Positions 4,888 to 14,803 of a stretch of DNA of 19,150 bases are shown one piece after another (position 1 is the first letter of the stretch; each line of letters opens with the position of its first letter). The stretch is taken from NCBI GenBank assembly GCA_036397835.1, contig DASWIG010000575.1:1-19150 (forward strand), written 5' to 3'. This DNA comes from DASWIG01 sp036397835. Lineage in GTDB: Bacteria > Acidobacteriota > Thermoanaerobaculia > Multivoradales > J023. Made by a program: the position numbers and the translations under genes. The notes beneath the pieces were generated by a model. The model was not told where the DNA came from. It made no database searches and saw only the letters and a list, made by a program, of their open reading frames with translations.

Positions 4888-5771
4888 GGTGCCCTTTCGC
4901 CACCATTGCCGACACTCTGATCGTCCAGTCTGGTGCCGATTCGACCCCAGCGTGTGCTCCAATAGACATAAAGAGCCTTATCAAGAAGATGAGTGAGCTT
5001 GACCGGCCCAATGAAGCGGCAATCATGGCTGAAGTCACGGTTATCTCCCATAAGGAAGACAGAATCTGACGCTATCTCGACCGGCGGCAAATTGTCTCTT
5101 AGCCGCGCCATTCGTGGCCTATGAGTCGCGGGAGAATACACTCTTTCATCCAGGAAAATACCCCAGGGATCATCTAACTTTGCGCCATTGATGAAAACAG
5201 ATTTATTCTTTATTAAGAGAGTTTCTCCGGGAAGACCAATGATCCGCGCAACTCTCGATCCCCGATCGGCTTCGCCGGCGACGATGAAAGTGGCTACTTC
5301 GCCACGCTTGGGAGTATTATATGTGTAATAGAGCCTCTTTGTAAAGATCTTGTCGCCAATCATGATGGCCGGTTCCATGGACCCGCTCGGTATCCGGTAG
5401 GTCTTGAAAGAGGAGATACGAGAAACAGACGGTACGACGATGAAGCCGCTAAAGGCGCCCAAAGCTACATAAACGTACCACTTCTGGTATCGCTTTAGTT
5501 TCATGTTTCCTCGCCTGCTCGCACTTCGCGCGGCAGAAAAGGCAGCATAACCCACGAATATAAGCAACAGGAACAGCGACAAGAGGAGGCCGTAGATATT
5601 GGCCGAAATGGGCGTGGCGGTGGCGACAATCGAGAGGGTGAGCAAGCACAAATAGAAGAATCCCGCCTTCGCGGGTTCGCCCACGTAAAGTTGCCCCAGC
5701 CCCGTCGTCAAGAGCGTCAGCAGGACCGCGATGAGCGGATGCCTCTTCTTGTCATCGCTTCCGATCGTCAT
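4884..5771 (-). CDS. Signal peptidase I-like membrane protein lacking the catalytic lysine
   Basis: The gene encodes 295 residues. The N-terminus carries two or three hydrophobic segments (about 13-85, with GLGQLYVG as in TM2-like domains) and another near 100-118, followed by an S26 peptidase domain. Box B is intact with the nucleophile serine (PSGSMEPAI). Box E is intact (GDNRDFSHDCRFIGPV), as is the end (ALYVYWSTRWG). Box D reads SRVARIIGLPGE; E. coli has IKRAVGLPGD and Bacillus SipS VKRIIGLPGD, so the general-base lysine is replaced by alanine. Either the enzyme is inactive, another residue acts as base, or it has become a binding protein. The gene is visibly poorer in G+C than the cox genes and starts 82 bp downstream of coxM. 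It heads a coupled group with hicB, the ATPase and the TOPRIM-like gene. Confidence 0.8.
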   Translation of the reverse strand: MTIGSDDKKRHPLIAVLLTLLTTGLGQLYVGEPAKAGFFYLCLLTLSIVATATPISANIYGLLLSLFLLLIFVGYAAFSAARSASRRGNMKLKRYQKWYVYVALGAFSGFIVVPSVSRISSFKTYRIPSGSMEPAIMIGDKIFTKRLYYTYNTPKRGEVATFIVAGEADRGSRVARIIGLPGETLLIKNKSVFINGAKLDDPWGIFLDERVYSPATHRPRMARLRDNLPPVEIASDSVFLMGDNRDFSHDCRFIGPVKLTHLLDKALYVYWSTRWGRIGTRLDDQSVGNGGERAP

Positions 5772-5853
5772 GGAAACGCTTCCCTGTCATGAAGGCGGCA
5801 CGAGGAATCACGCGCCGCCAAGCCCACCCTGGATCGACTGCGCCCGGGCTCGC

Positions 5854-6720
5854 TCAGCCCCGTGCCTGGTCGCGCGCCGCCTTCAAGGCCCGCCGGCCGT
5901 AGACCTTGGCCAGCTCCATGCGGTACAGGCCCGACGCGTGCAGGTCCTCCAACGGATCGTCGATATGGACGTGGTCGAGCACCGCCTGGTCGATGACCGC
6001 GTCGTCCAGGGGCTGGCCCTTGAGGTCCTTCGAAAGGGCCTCGTTGTAGTACGGCGTCGCCGTCACCCCGTTGAACGCCAGGCGCGCGTCGGCGCAGGTG
6101 CCGTCGGGGTTCTTGCGCACCAGCGCGGCGGCGCCGCAGACGGCGTAGCCGGAGGCCGGGTGCTCCACCTTGAGGTAGGCCACGCCCGCGTCCGCGTGCT
6201 CCGGGATCTCGACGCGCAGGAGGATCTCGCTCTCCCGGACGTCGGTCTCCAGGAGGCCCTTGAAGAAGTCCTTCGCCGCCACCGAACGCTCCTTGCCGTT
6301 CCTGCCGCCGACGACGACGGTGGCGCCGGCGGCGACGAGCACCCCCGGCAGGTCGGAGGCCGGGTCGGCGTGGGCGACGTTGCCGCCGATGGTGCCGCGG
6401 TTGCGCACCGCCGGATCGCCGATCTTCGCCGCCGCCTCGGGGATCAAGGGGCAATGGGCCTTGAGCTCCTGCGACGAGGCCAGCTCGGCGTGGGTGGTCA
6501 GCGCGCCGACGTGGACGGAGCCCCGGACGCGGCGGATGCCTTTGAGGTCGGCCAGACGGCCGACGTCGATCAGCGCCGGCGGCTGCGCCAGGCGCAGCTT
6601 CATCATCGGCAGCAGGCTGTGGCCGCCGGCCAGCAGCTTGGCGCCGGCGTGCTCGGAAAGCAGGCCGAGGGCCTCGTCGACGCTCGCGGGACGGTAGTAG
6701 TCGAAGCTCGCGGGGATCAT
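5854..6720 (-). CDS. coxM: Molybdenum hydroxylase FAD-binding subunit (CoxM-like)
   Basis: The gene encodes 288 residues, the usual length for the medium subunit of CO dehydrogenase/xanthine dehydrogenase-type enzymes. Both FAD-pyrophosphate motifs are present: AGGHSLLPMMKLRL near residue 31 and TIGGNVAHADPASDLP near 110. The C-terminal domain (ASGYAVCGAAALV onward) is also complete. The subunit passes electrons from the iron-sulfur subunit to FAD and then to an acceptor. It starts 11 bp after the coxL stop and is the last gene of the cox group. There is no sign of CoxD/E/F or XdhC maturation genes after it; a signal-peptidase-like gene follows instead. Confidence 0.88.
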   Translation of the reverse strand: MIPASFDYYRPASVDEALGLLSEHAGAKLLAGGHSLLPMMKLRLAQPPALIDVGRLADLKGIRRVRGSVHVGALTTHAELASSQELKAHCPLIPEAAAKIGDPAVRNRGTIGGNVAHADPASDLPGVLVAAGATVVVGGRNGKERSVAAKDFFKGLLETDVRESEILLRVEIPEHADAGVAYLKVEHPASGYAVCGAAALVRKNPDGTCADARLAFNGVTATPYYNEALSKDLKGQPLDDAVIDQAVLDHVHIDDPLEDLHASGLYRMELAKVYGRRALKAARDQARG

Positions 6721-6731
6721 CTCGACCTCCT

Positions 6732-9094
<2,363 letters not shown>

Positions 9095-9098
<4 letters not shown>

Positions 9099-9577
9099 GA
9101 CGCACCTCCTGCCTCGATCGCCCGCGCCGCGTGCTGCACGGCTTTGACGATGTTGTGGTAGCCGGTACAGCGGCAGACGTTGCCTTTCAGGGCCTCGCGG
9201 ATCTCGTGCTCGCTGGGGTCGGCGTTGCTCCCGAGGAGGTCGGCGGCGGCCAGGATCATGCCGGGGGTGCAGTAGCCGCACTGCAGGCCGTGCTCTTCCC
9301 AGAAGCCCTCCTGCAAGGGGTGGAGCTTGCCGTTCTTCGCGAGGCCCTCGATGGTGGTGACGGCGGCGCCGTCGGCCTGCACGGCGAGCTGGGTGCAGCT
9401 CTTGACGGCGCGGCCGTCGACGAGCACGGTGCAGGCGCCGCAGAGGCTGGTCTCGCAGCCGACGTTGGTGCCGGTCAGGCCCAGCTCCTCGCGCAGGAAG
9501 TGGACCAGGAGGAGGCGCGGCTCGACCTCACGCTGGCAGGTCTTGCCGTTGACCTCGACGCGAATCGGGTGACCCAT
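9095..9577 (-). CDS. coxS: Molybdenum hydroxylase [2Fe-2S] subunit (CoxS-like)
   Basis: The gene encodes 160 residues with both clusters complete. The N-terminal ferredoxin-type site is C41-x4-C46-x2-C49 with C61. The C-terminal helical site is C100-x2-C103 (QCGYCTPGM) with C135-x-C137 (VCRCTGY). Length and order match the small subunit of the xanthine oxidase family. It carries electrons from the molybdenum centre to FAD. A ribosome site AAAGGAG lies ten bases upstream of ATG 9577, and the stop overlaps the coxL start by four bases. Confidence 0.92.
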
Positions 9578-9625
9578 GTTTCCTCATCTCCTTTCGCTGA
9601 CGTGGAACTCTCGATGCCCGGGTCA

Positions 9626-10264
9626 TCAGCCCGAGCAGGCTCTGAAGACGAGATACAGGAGCGCGATCAGGACGACGCCGATCACGCCGCCGGCGGCGAC
9701 GCCGGCCAGCGGCCGCGCCTTTTCCGGCACCATTTCCTCGGCGAGGCGCAGGGCGAAGCCGGCGGCCATCCTCGCCTGGCTCGGAGGCGCCGCCGCCGGC
9801 GGCCGGCCGCTCGCCCGGGCCTGCTCGAGGGCGGCGATCTGGGCCTCCAGGCCCTCGAGCGACTGGCGCGCGATCGCCTTGGTCGACGACTCCAGCAGCC
9901 GCTGCCCCACCGAGGCGATGCGGCCGCCGATCTTGGCGTCGAGCTCGTAGTCGAGCCGCGTCTTGCCGCCGTCCTCGGTGAGGCGGATCTCGCCGGCGGC
10001 CTCGACGAAGCCGGGCGCGCCCTTGCCCTTGATCCTGAGGTGGTAGCTCTCGCCCTCGCGGACGTCGGTGATCTCGACCCCGCCCTTGAAGTCGCCCTGG
10101 ACGGGGCCGACCTTGATCTTCATGGCGCCCTCGTAGGCGTTTTCGCCCACCTCCTCGAGGGCCTCGCAGCCGGGCATGACCCGGGCGATGACCTCGGGAT
10201 CCAGCACCGCCTTCCAGACCGCGGCGCGAGGTGCGTCGAACGTGTGTTGGCCCTGGACTTTCAT
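9626..10264 (-). CDS. coxG: CoxG-like SRPBCC protein with C-terminal membrane anchor
   Basis: The gene encodes 212 residues. Residues 1-150 are the CoxG SRPBCC domain, with the family start MKVQGQHTFDAPRAAVW, then LDPEVIARVMPGCE, and later GQRLLESSTKAIARQ. A proline/alanine-rich linker (about 155-165) leads to a single transmembrane helix (VAAGGVIGVVLIALLYLVF, about 187-206) ending in RACSG. Family knowledge: CoxG tethers the CO dehydrogenase complex to the membrane and helps it use membrane quinone. I infer the same role for this form II enzyme. It is the first gene of the group, 48 bp upstream of coxS, with a candidate promoter about 110 bp upstream of its ATG. Confidence 0.85.
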   Translation of the reverse strand: MKVQGQHTFDAPRAAVWKAVLDPEVIARVMPGCEALEEVGENAYEGAMKIKVGPVQGDFKGGVEITDVREGESYHLRIKGKGAPGFVEAAGEIRLTEDGGKTRLDYELDAKIGGRIASVGQRLLESSTKAIARQSLEGLEAQIAALEQARASGRPPAAAPPSQARMAAGFALRLAEEMVPEKARPLAGVAAGGVIGVVLIALLYLVFRACSG

Positions 10265-10371
10265 GGTCGGATCGTCGTCCTCGCTGATTCGTCCTCCGCC
10301 CGGCGAGCGGGACGGGGTCGTGGTGGTCCGAGTCGCGGTCGGCGTCGCTGTCGAGCGTGTTGCGAGACCCT

Positions 10372-10380
10372 GTTATACCA
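10372..10380 (-). promoter_or_regulatory. Candidate extended -10 promoter for the coxGSLM operon
   Basis: On the minus strand TGGTATAAC is an extended -10 (TGn plus TATAAC). No convincing -35 lies 16-18 bp upstream (best TGGCGA). Predicted transcription start is near 10365, giving an untranslated leader of about 100 bases before coxG. The same TGn-TA(T/G)(A/G)A(C/T) style occurs upstream of yhhQ and purB. Confidence 0.4.
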
Positions 10381-10656
10381 CAGGGCGAGGCCGTCGCCAT
10401 CCGGGTCGTCGCCGGGCGAGATATTCATGGCTTTCTATATGTAACCCGTTGATTCCAAACCAGCTTTGACCATGTCAAAACGTGATGCCGAGCTCGGTGG
10501 CACGCGGGCCGATCCAGCGCGTTGGACCCGGGATTCAATCACTTGGATTCCCGGCGGGCCGGCGCGGCCGGCCGCCGTTCGCGGCGGCGGGCGGAAGTGT
10601 CGGCGGCTCAGTCAGTTGGGCGCTTCGGGGGGATGCGAGGGCCCCCCCCAACGAGG

Positions 10657-10672
10657 TGGTACGGGAGTTGCA
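10657..10672 (+). promoter_or_regulatory. Sigma-54 (-24/-12) promoter upstream of the TonB receptor
   Basis: TGGTACGGGAGTTGCA matches the RpoN consensus TGG(C/T)ACG-N4-TTGC(A/T) at every fixed position, with GG at 10658-10659 and GC at 10670-10671 and the required 10 bp between. Predicted start is near 10683, leaving a leader of about 275 bases before ATG 10958. About 130 bp upstream is an imperfect inverted repeat (CCGGGATTCAA ... TTGGATTCCCGG, about 10529-10553), a possible enhancer-binding-protein site. No sigma-54 activator gene is in the window. Confidence 0.6.
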
Positions 10673-10880
10673 TAACTATCCTTTCGCCTTGGAATGAAAC
10701 CTACGGTCAGCACACGGACGCAGGGAGCGTTTCCCGTCTGTCCGAAGAGGTCATTGAGAAGCTGCGGAGAACGTTGAGACCAGCCTTCGAGAAAGGAGGT
10801 AGGGGAGCCGAAGAGAGCGCTCCGACCGTCCGGTCCGGGCCTTACCATCCACCCGGAGCGGACGAGCATCGCGAGGTCTC

Positions 10881-10961
10881 AAGGAGCATTCCGACTTGAG
10901 CTCTCTGCCGCGGGCAGAGACGACCGCTATCCACGATCCGAAAGGAGCATTTCGCACATGA
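10881..10961 (+). promoter_or_regulatory. TonB-receptor leader: duplicated ribosome site, hairpin and possible 21-codon leader ORF
   Basis: AAGGAGCATTCCGACTTGAGC (10881-10901) is nearly repeated at the real start as AAGGAGCATTTCGCACATGAGC (10942-10963), so the ribosome site and start region look duplicated. From the upstream TTG (10896), spaced nine bases from AAGGAG, a 21-codon frame runs to a TGA at 10959-10961 that overlaps the receptor ATG as ATGA. Inside it a perfect 8-bp hairpin TCTCTGCC / GGCAGAGA (10902-10909, 10913-10920) has a 3-nt loop. This could be a translationally coupled leader peptide or simply a duplication. Confidence that it is functional is low. Confidence 0.3.
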
Positions 10962-13945
10962 GCAAGACCAACACCCTTCGTCGTTACCTGGCGGTGGCCG
11001 CCGTGCTGCTGCTGGCGACCGCGGGGACCCTGTACGGCCAGGCGCAGGCCGGTAATCTCTACGGCAAGGTGACCGACACCGAGGGCAACGCCCTTCCCGG
11101 CGCCACCGTGACCGTCGAGCTCGCCGCCGGCGGCGCCCAGCAGCTCCAGGTCACCGACGCCCAGGGGAGCTTCCGCTTCCTCGGCCTGTCGCCGTCGTCG
11201 TATTCGCTGCGCGCCTCGCTCGACGGCTTCTCGACCGTCGAATACCCGAACATCGCGATCAGCGTCGGCCGCAGCACCACGATCGAGGTGCAGCTCGCGC
11301 CGGCGGTCGAGGAGACGATCACCGTCACCTCCGAGAGCCCGCTGCTCGACTCGCGCAAGATCGTGACCGGCACCACGGTCACCCAGGTGGAGCTCGAGAA
11401 GATCCCGTCGGCTCGCGATCCCTGGGCGGTGCTGCAGACGGTTCCGGGCGTGCAGACCGACCGCATCAACGTCGGCGGCAACGAGAGCGGCCAGCAGTCG
11501 CAGTACACCGGCCCCGGCTCCACCGGCAACGACGCGCAGTGGGCGGTCGACGGCGTGGTGATCACCGACATGGCGGCGATCGGCTCCTCGCCCTCCTACT
11601 ACAACTTCGACGCCTTCGAGGAGATGCAGGCGGCGACCGGCGGCTCCGACGCCTCGCTGTCTACCGGCGGCGTGACGCTGAACATGGTGACCAAGCGCGG
11701 CACCAACGAGTGGCGCGGCTCCGGCCGCTTCATCAAGGCCGACGACTCCTGGCAGTCGGGCCTCGATTTCTCCGCGGGCGACCTCGGCCCGACCCAGACC
11801 TCGTTCAAGCAGGGCAACCGCATCGTCTCCGTGGAGGACTACGGCGTCGAGGTGGGCGGCCCGATCCTGCGCGACAAGCTGTGGATCTGGGCCAACTACG
11901 GCAAGAACGAGATCGACCTGCTGACGATCCAGGACGTCAGCGACTTCACCGAGCTCGAGGACTACGGGACCAAGATCAACGCCCAGGTCACCACCTCGAA
12001 CTCGCTGGTGGCCTTCTACAACTACGGCGACAAGATCAAGATCGGCCGCAACGCCGGTCCCACGCGCCCGCAGCTCACGACCTGGAACCAGACCGGTCCG
12101 ACCGACATCTGGAAGCTCGAGGACACCCACGTGTTCTCCTCCTCGTTCTTCCTGACCGGCATGGCCTCGTTCGTGGGCGGCGGCTTCCAGCTCACGCCGC
12201 AGGGCGGCCTCGACGGCCTGCCGATCACCTTCGACTCGAACTTCATCTGGCAGAACAACTTCTTCCACCACGAGACCAGCCGGCCGCAGGAGCAGGGCAA
12301 GCTCGACGGCAACTACTTCTTCAACACCGGCAACGTCAGCCACGACCTGAAGTTCGGCGTCGGCTACCGCAAGGCGCAGCTCGAATCGCTGTCGCTCTTC
12401 CCGGGCGACGGCATCCGCCTCGATTTCTACCGGTCGGCCTTCGGCACCCCGTACGAGGGCTTCCAGCTCTCGCGTCCCTACGTCAACGACGCGGACTCGA
12501 AGTACCAGAGCCTGTACGTCCAGGACACGCTGACCGTCGGCAACGTGACGCTCAACGCCGGCCTGCGCTACGACAAGCAGGACGGCACGATCTACGACCT
12601 GGACATCCCCGCGGTCGCCGGCTTCGAGACCTTCGACGACGGCAGCCCGCTGCTGCCGGCGCAGACGACCCCGGGGTTCGACCCCGGCTTCGAGTGGGCG
12701 GACGTGACGCCGCGTCTCGGCCTGACCTACGCGCTGGGCGCCGAGCGCAAGACGCTCCTGCGGGCCAGCTACTCGCGCTTCGCCGAGCAGCTCCGCCAGG
12801 GCTACGTCCTGCAGGAGTTCCTGGGCTTCGCCGCCTACAACTACTTCTACTATGAGGATCTCAACGGCGACGGCTCCGTGTCGCGCAACGAGCTCGTCGA
12901 CCTCAACGGGAACGGCATCCTCGACCCGGGCGACTCGATCGGCGACAACGGCTATCAGGGCGCGACCACGCCGTTCCGGCTCGACCGGGGCTTCGAGGCC
13001 GAGCTCATCGACGAGGTCATCCTCGGCGTCGAGCACGCGCTGCTGCCGGAGTTCGTGGTCGGCGCCACGGTGACCCTGCGCCGGCAGTCGAACATCGCCG
13101 AGACCGAGCGCCTGGTGATCGATCCGACCGCGACGGCCGGCTGCATCGAGATCACCTCGCAGGGCTGCCTGCGCCCGCACCAGCGCAGCGATTACGTGCC
13201 GGGCGCCAATCAGAGCGACGCGGGCGATCCGGGCTTCGCGCCGGGACCGGTGTCGGTGCCCTTCTTCGTCTTCCGCGAGGGCCTCATCGACACCGGCGGC
13301 ACCTTCCTGACCAACGGCGACCGTGAGCAGGACTACGAAGGCTTCTCCGTCTTCTTCAACAAGCGCCTGTCCAACCGCTGGATGCTGCGCGGCAACGTCA
13401 CCCTCCAGGACTGGACCTGGGACATCCCCGCCAGCGAGAACGAGGATCCCAACAACTACCTCGGCGGCGCCCGCGACGACGGCGGGCCGGTGCTGCAGGG
13501 CTCGGGCGCGGGCTCGGGCGCGAAGGGCGGCATCTACATCAACGCCGGCTGGTCCTACAGCGTCACCGGCATGTACCAGGTCGCCCCGGACCGCAAGTGG
13601 GGCTTCAACGCGTCGGCGGCGATCAACGGCCGTGAGGGCTACCCGATCCCGTACTTCATCGGCGCCGTCCGCGGCTTCAACCAGGGCACCGTCAGCCTGC
13701 AGGCCACCGGCGACGCGGACGACTTCTCGAACGACGACATCCAGATCGTGGACCTGCGGCTCGAGAAGGACTTCGACATCGGTGACAGCTTCAACTTCAC
13801 CCTCGGCCTCGAGCTCTTCAACGCCTTCAACGATGCGACCGTGCTGCAGCGCCAGCACCGCTTGAACACGGGCGCCAGCAACAACGTGCTGGAGACCGTG
13901 AGCCCGCGGGTGTGGCGCGTCGGCGTCCGCTTCCGCTTCGACTGA
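10958..13945 (+). CDS. TonB-dependent outer-membrane receptor with carboxypeptidase-regulatory-like domain (Oar type)
   Basis: The gene encodes 995 residues. A signal peptide (about 1-31, ending GTLYGQAQA) is followed by a carboxypeptidase-D-regulatory-like beta domain (GNLYGKVTDTEGNALPGATV, about 32-110), a plug domain (about 120-250, with WAVDGVVITD and GGVTLNMVTKRGTNEWRG) and a long beta barrel ending VWRVGVRFRFD, with the terminal aromatic typical of outer-membrane insertion. Family knowledge: Oar-like receptors import large or scarce nutrients using TonB energy; the ligand cannot be deduced. Two EF-hand-like loops lie in an extracellular-loop region (634-645 and 648-659), and a cysteine pair occurs near residue 730 (GCIEITSQGC). 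The ribosome site is AAAGGAG ten bases upstream. The gene appears monocistronic: it has a long control region before it and an intrinsic terminator after it. Confidence 0.9.
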   Translation: MSKTNTLRRYLAVAAVLLLATAGTLYGQAQAGNLYGKVTDTEGNALPGATVTVELAAGGAQQLQVTDAQGSFRFLGLSPSSYSLRASLDGFSTVEYPNIAISVGRSTTIEVQLAPAVEETITVTSESPLLDSRKIVTGTTVTQVELEKIPSARDPWAVLQTVPGVQTDRINVGGNESGQQSQYTGPGSTGNDAQWAVDGVVITDMAAIGSSPSYYNFDAFEEMQAATGGSDASLSTGGVTLNMVTKRGTNEWRGSGRFIKADDSWQSGLDFSAGDLGPTQTSFKQGNRIVSVEDYGVEVGGPILRDKLWIWANYGKNEIDLLTIQDVSDFTELEDYGTKINAQVTTSNSLVAFYNYGDKIKIGRNAGPTRPQLTTWNQTGPTDIWKLEDTHVFSSSFFLTGMASFVGGGFQLTPQGGLDGLPITFDSNFIWQNNFFHHETSRPQEQGKLDGNYFFNTGNVSHDLKFGVGYRKAQLESLSLFPGDGIRLDFYRSAFGTPYEGFQLSRPYVNDADSKYQSLYVQDTLTVGNVTLNAGLRYDKQDGTIYDLDIPAVAGFETFDDGSPLLPAQTTPGFDPGFEWADVTPRLGLTYALGAERKTLLRASYSRFAEQLRQGYVLQEFLGFAAYNYFYYEDLNGDGSVSRNELVDLNGNGILDPGDSIGDNGYQGATTPFRLDRGFEAELIDEVILGVEHALLPEFVVGATVTLRRQSNIAETERLVIDPTATAGCIEITSQGCLRPHQRSDYVPGANQSDAGDPGFAPGPVSVPFFVFREGLIDTGGTFLTNGDREQDYEGFSVFFNKRLSNRWMLRGNVTLQDWTWDIPASENEDPNNYLGGARDDGGPVLQGSGAGSGAKGGIYINAGWSYSVTGMYQVAPDRKWGFNASAAINGREGYPIPYFIGAVRGFNQGTVSLQATGDADDFSNDDIQIVDLRLEKDFDIGDSFNFTLGLELFNAFNDATVLQRQHRLNTGASNNVLETVSPRVWRVGVRFRFD

Positions 13946-13989
13946 TCCTCCCGAGGATCGCCGGGCGGCCTCACGCCGCCCTTTGAGAA

Positions 13990-14017
13990 CCGCCGGGGAC
14001 GTCCCCGGCGGTTTTTT
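13990..14017 (+). terminator. Intrinsic terminator of the TonB receptor gene
   Basis: A perfect 22-bp palindrome with arms CCGCCGGGGAC and GTCCCCGGCGG (13990-14011) is followed directly by TTTTTT (14012-14017). It lies 45 bp after the receptor stop and 30 bp before yhhQ, separating the two transcription units. Confidence 0.85.
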
Positions 14018-14030
14018 CATGGCGCCACGG

Positions 14031-14039
14031 TGTTAGGAT
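14031..14039 (+). promoter_or_regulatory. Candidate extended -10 promoter for the queuine-salvage operon
   Basis: TGTTAGGAT is an extended -10 (TGn plus TAGGAT) ending eight bases before ATG 14048. No clear -35 is visible because the terminator T-tract occupies that place. Transcription would start within a few bases of the ATG, giving a leaderless or nearly leaderless mRNA. AGGA within the same stretch could alternatively serve as a ribosome site, so the two readings compete. Confidence 0.35.
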
Positions 14040-14047
14040 CGCGCCGG

Positions 14048-14803
14048 ATGGCGAGGCGCATCATCGAGGGGCTGCAGGGCCTGCCGCCCGAGCTCCTTTG
14101 GCCGCTCCTGGCGGTGGTCTGCTTCGGCGCGGTCCTGGTCCTGCACCGGGTCTTCGGCGAGGTCGGCCTGCACGCCTACGTGGTGGTGGCCATCCTCGCC
14201 GCCAACGTCCAGGTGCTCAAGGCGGTCCAGTTCTCGGTCTTTCCGGCGCCCGTGGCCCTGGGCACGGTCGCCTTCTCGTCGACCTACCTCGCCACCGACG
14301 TGCTGGCGGAGCGCTACGGTGCCCGGTCGGCGCGGCGGGCGGTGACGTTGGGCTTCGCGGGCTACCTGGTCTTCACCGTCCTGATGGTGCTCACCATGGG
14401 TTTCGCGCCGCTCACCGCGGAGCAGGCGGGCGCGGACATGGCCTGGGCGGTGGCCAACCACGAGCACATCGTGGCGCTGTTCACGCCGGCGCCCGCCCTC
14501 TTCGCGGCCGGCATGACCTCCTACCTCCTGAGCCAGCTCCACGACGTCTGGCTTTTCGACCGGCTGAAGAAGGCATTCCGCGACCGCCACCTGTGGCTGC
14601 GCAACAACGCGTCGACGGCGCTCTCGGCCCTGATCGACAACCTCGTGTTCTCGCTCCTGGCCTGGATCGTCTTCGCCGCCGAGCCGTTGCCGCTGGCGAC
14701 GGTGCTGGTGGTCTACGTCGTCGGCACCTGGTGGCTGCGGCTCCTCGTGGCGCTCGCCGACACCCCCGTCATCTACCTGGCCCGCCGATGGGGACCGCCC
14801 TGA
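14048..14803 (+). CDS. yhhQ: Queuosine-precursor transporter, YhhQ (DUF165) family
   Basis: The gene encodes 251 residues with about six hydrophobic segments. Family landmarks are visible: an early VLKAVQFSVFPAPVALGTVAF, then the helix start ATDVLAERYGARSARRAV, and near the end LRNNASTALSALIDNLVFSLLAW, where a serine-threonine pair and an aspartate are conserved. Family knowledge: YhhQ/QPTR proteins import queuine, preQ0 or preQ1. I chose ATG 14048 rather than GTG 14030 because the first seven residues of the longer frame precede any family similarity and would cover the promoter-like TGTTAGGAT. The stop overlaps the tgt start by 16 bases, indicating translational coupling. In this context queuine is the likeliest cargo. 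Confidence 0.88.
   Translation: MARRIIEGLQGLPPELLWPLLAVVCFGAVLVLHRVFGEVGLHAYVVVAILAANVQVLKAVQFSVFPAPVALGTVAFSSTYLATDVLAERYGARSARRAVTLGFAGYLVFTVLMVLTMGFAPLTAEQAGADMAWAVANHEHIVALFTPAPALFAAGMTSYLLSQLHDVWLFDRLKKAFRDRHLWLRNNASTALSALIDNLVFSLLAWIVFAAEPLPLATVLVVYVVGTWWLRLLVALADTPVIYLARRWGPP

Larger units (their letters stand above)
10265..10956. other. Long divergent control region between coxG and the TonB receptor
   Basis: These 692 bp separate two divergent genes. They contain the extended -10 candidate for cox, the sigma-54 promoter and leader of the receptor, and several GC-rich self-complementary tracts around 10555-10650 (for example GGCCGGCGCGGCCGGCC). No ORF here has a good ribosome site or recognisable protein sequence. 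An AAAGGAGG at 10794-10801 has no start codon at a useful distance. Confidence 0.5.

Noticed and set aside
5790..5818. Hairpin GGCGGC ... GCCGCC between coxM and the signal-peptidase-like gene as a terminator
   Set aside because: On the minus strand it is followed by TTCATGACAGG and not a T-tract, and the stem has a wobble pair and an 8-nt loop. Termination here cannot be supported, so whether the cox operon reads into the next group stays open.
10466..10899. Small plus-strand ORFs upstream of the TonB receptor
   Set aside because: No ribosome site or recognisable protein sequence, and they cover the sigma-54 promoter and inverted repeats, so regulatory DNA explains the stretch better.
10751..14020. 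A 1089-codon frame antisense to the TonB receptor
   Set aside because: It is low-complexity (repeated VDLGVE/RRAGGE-type runs), has no ribosome site, and mirrors the codon periodicity of the receptor gene on the other strand.
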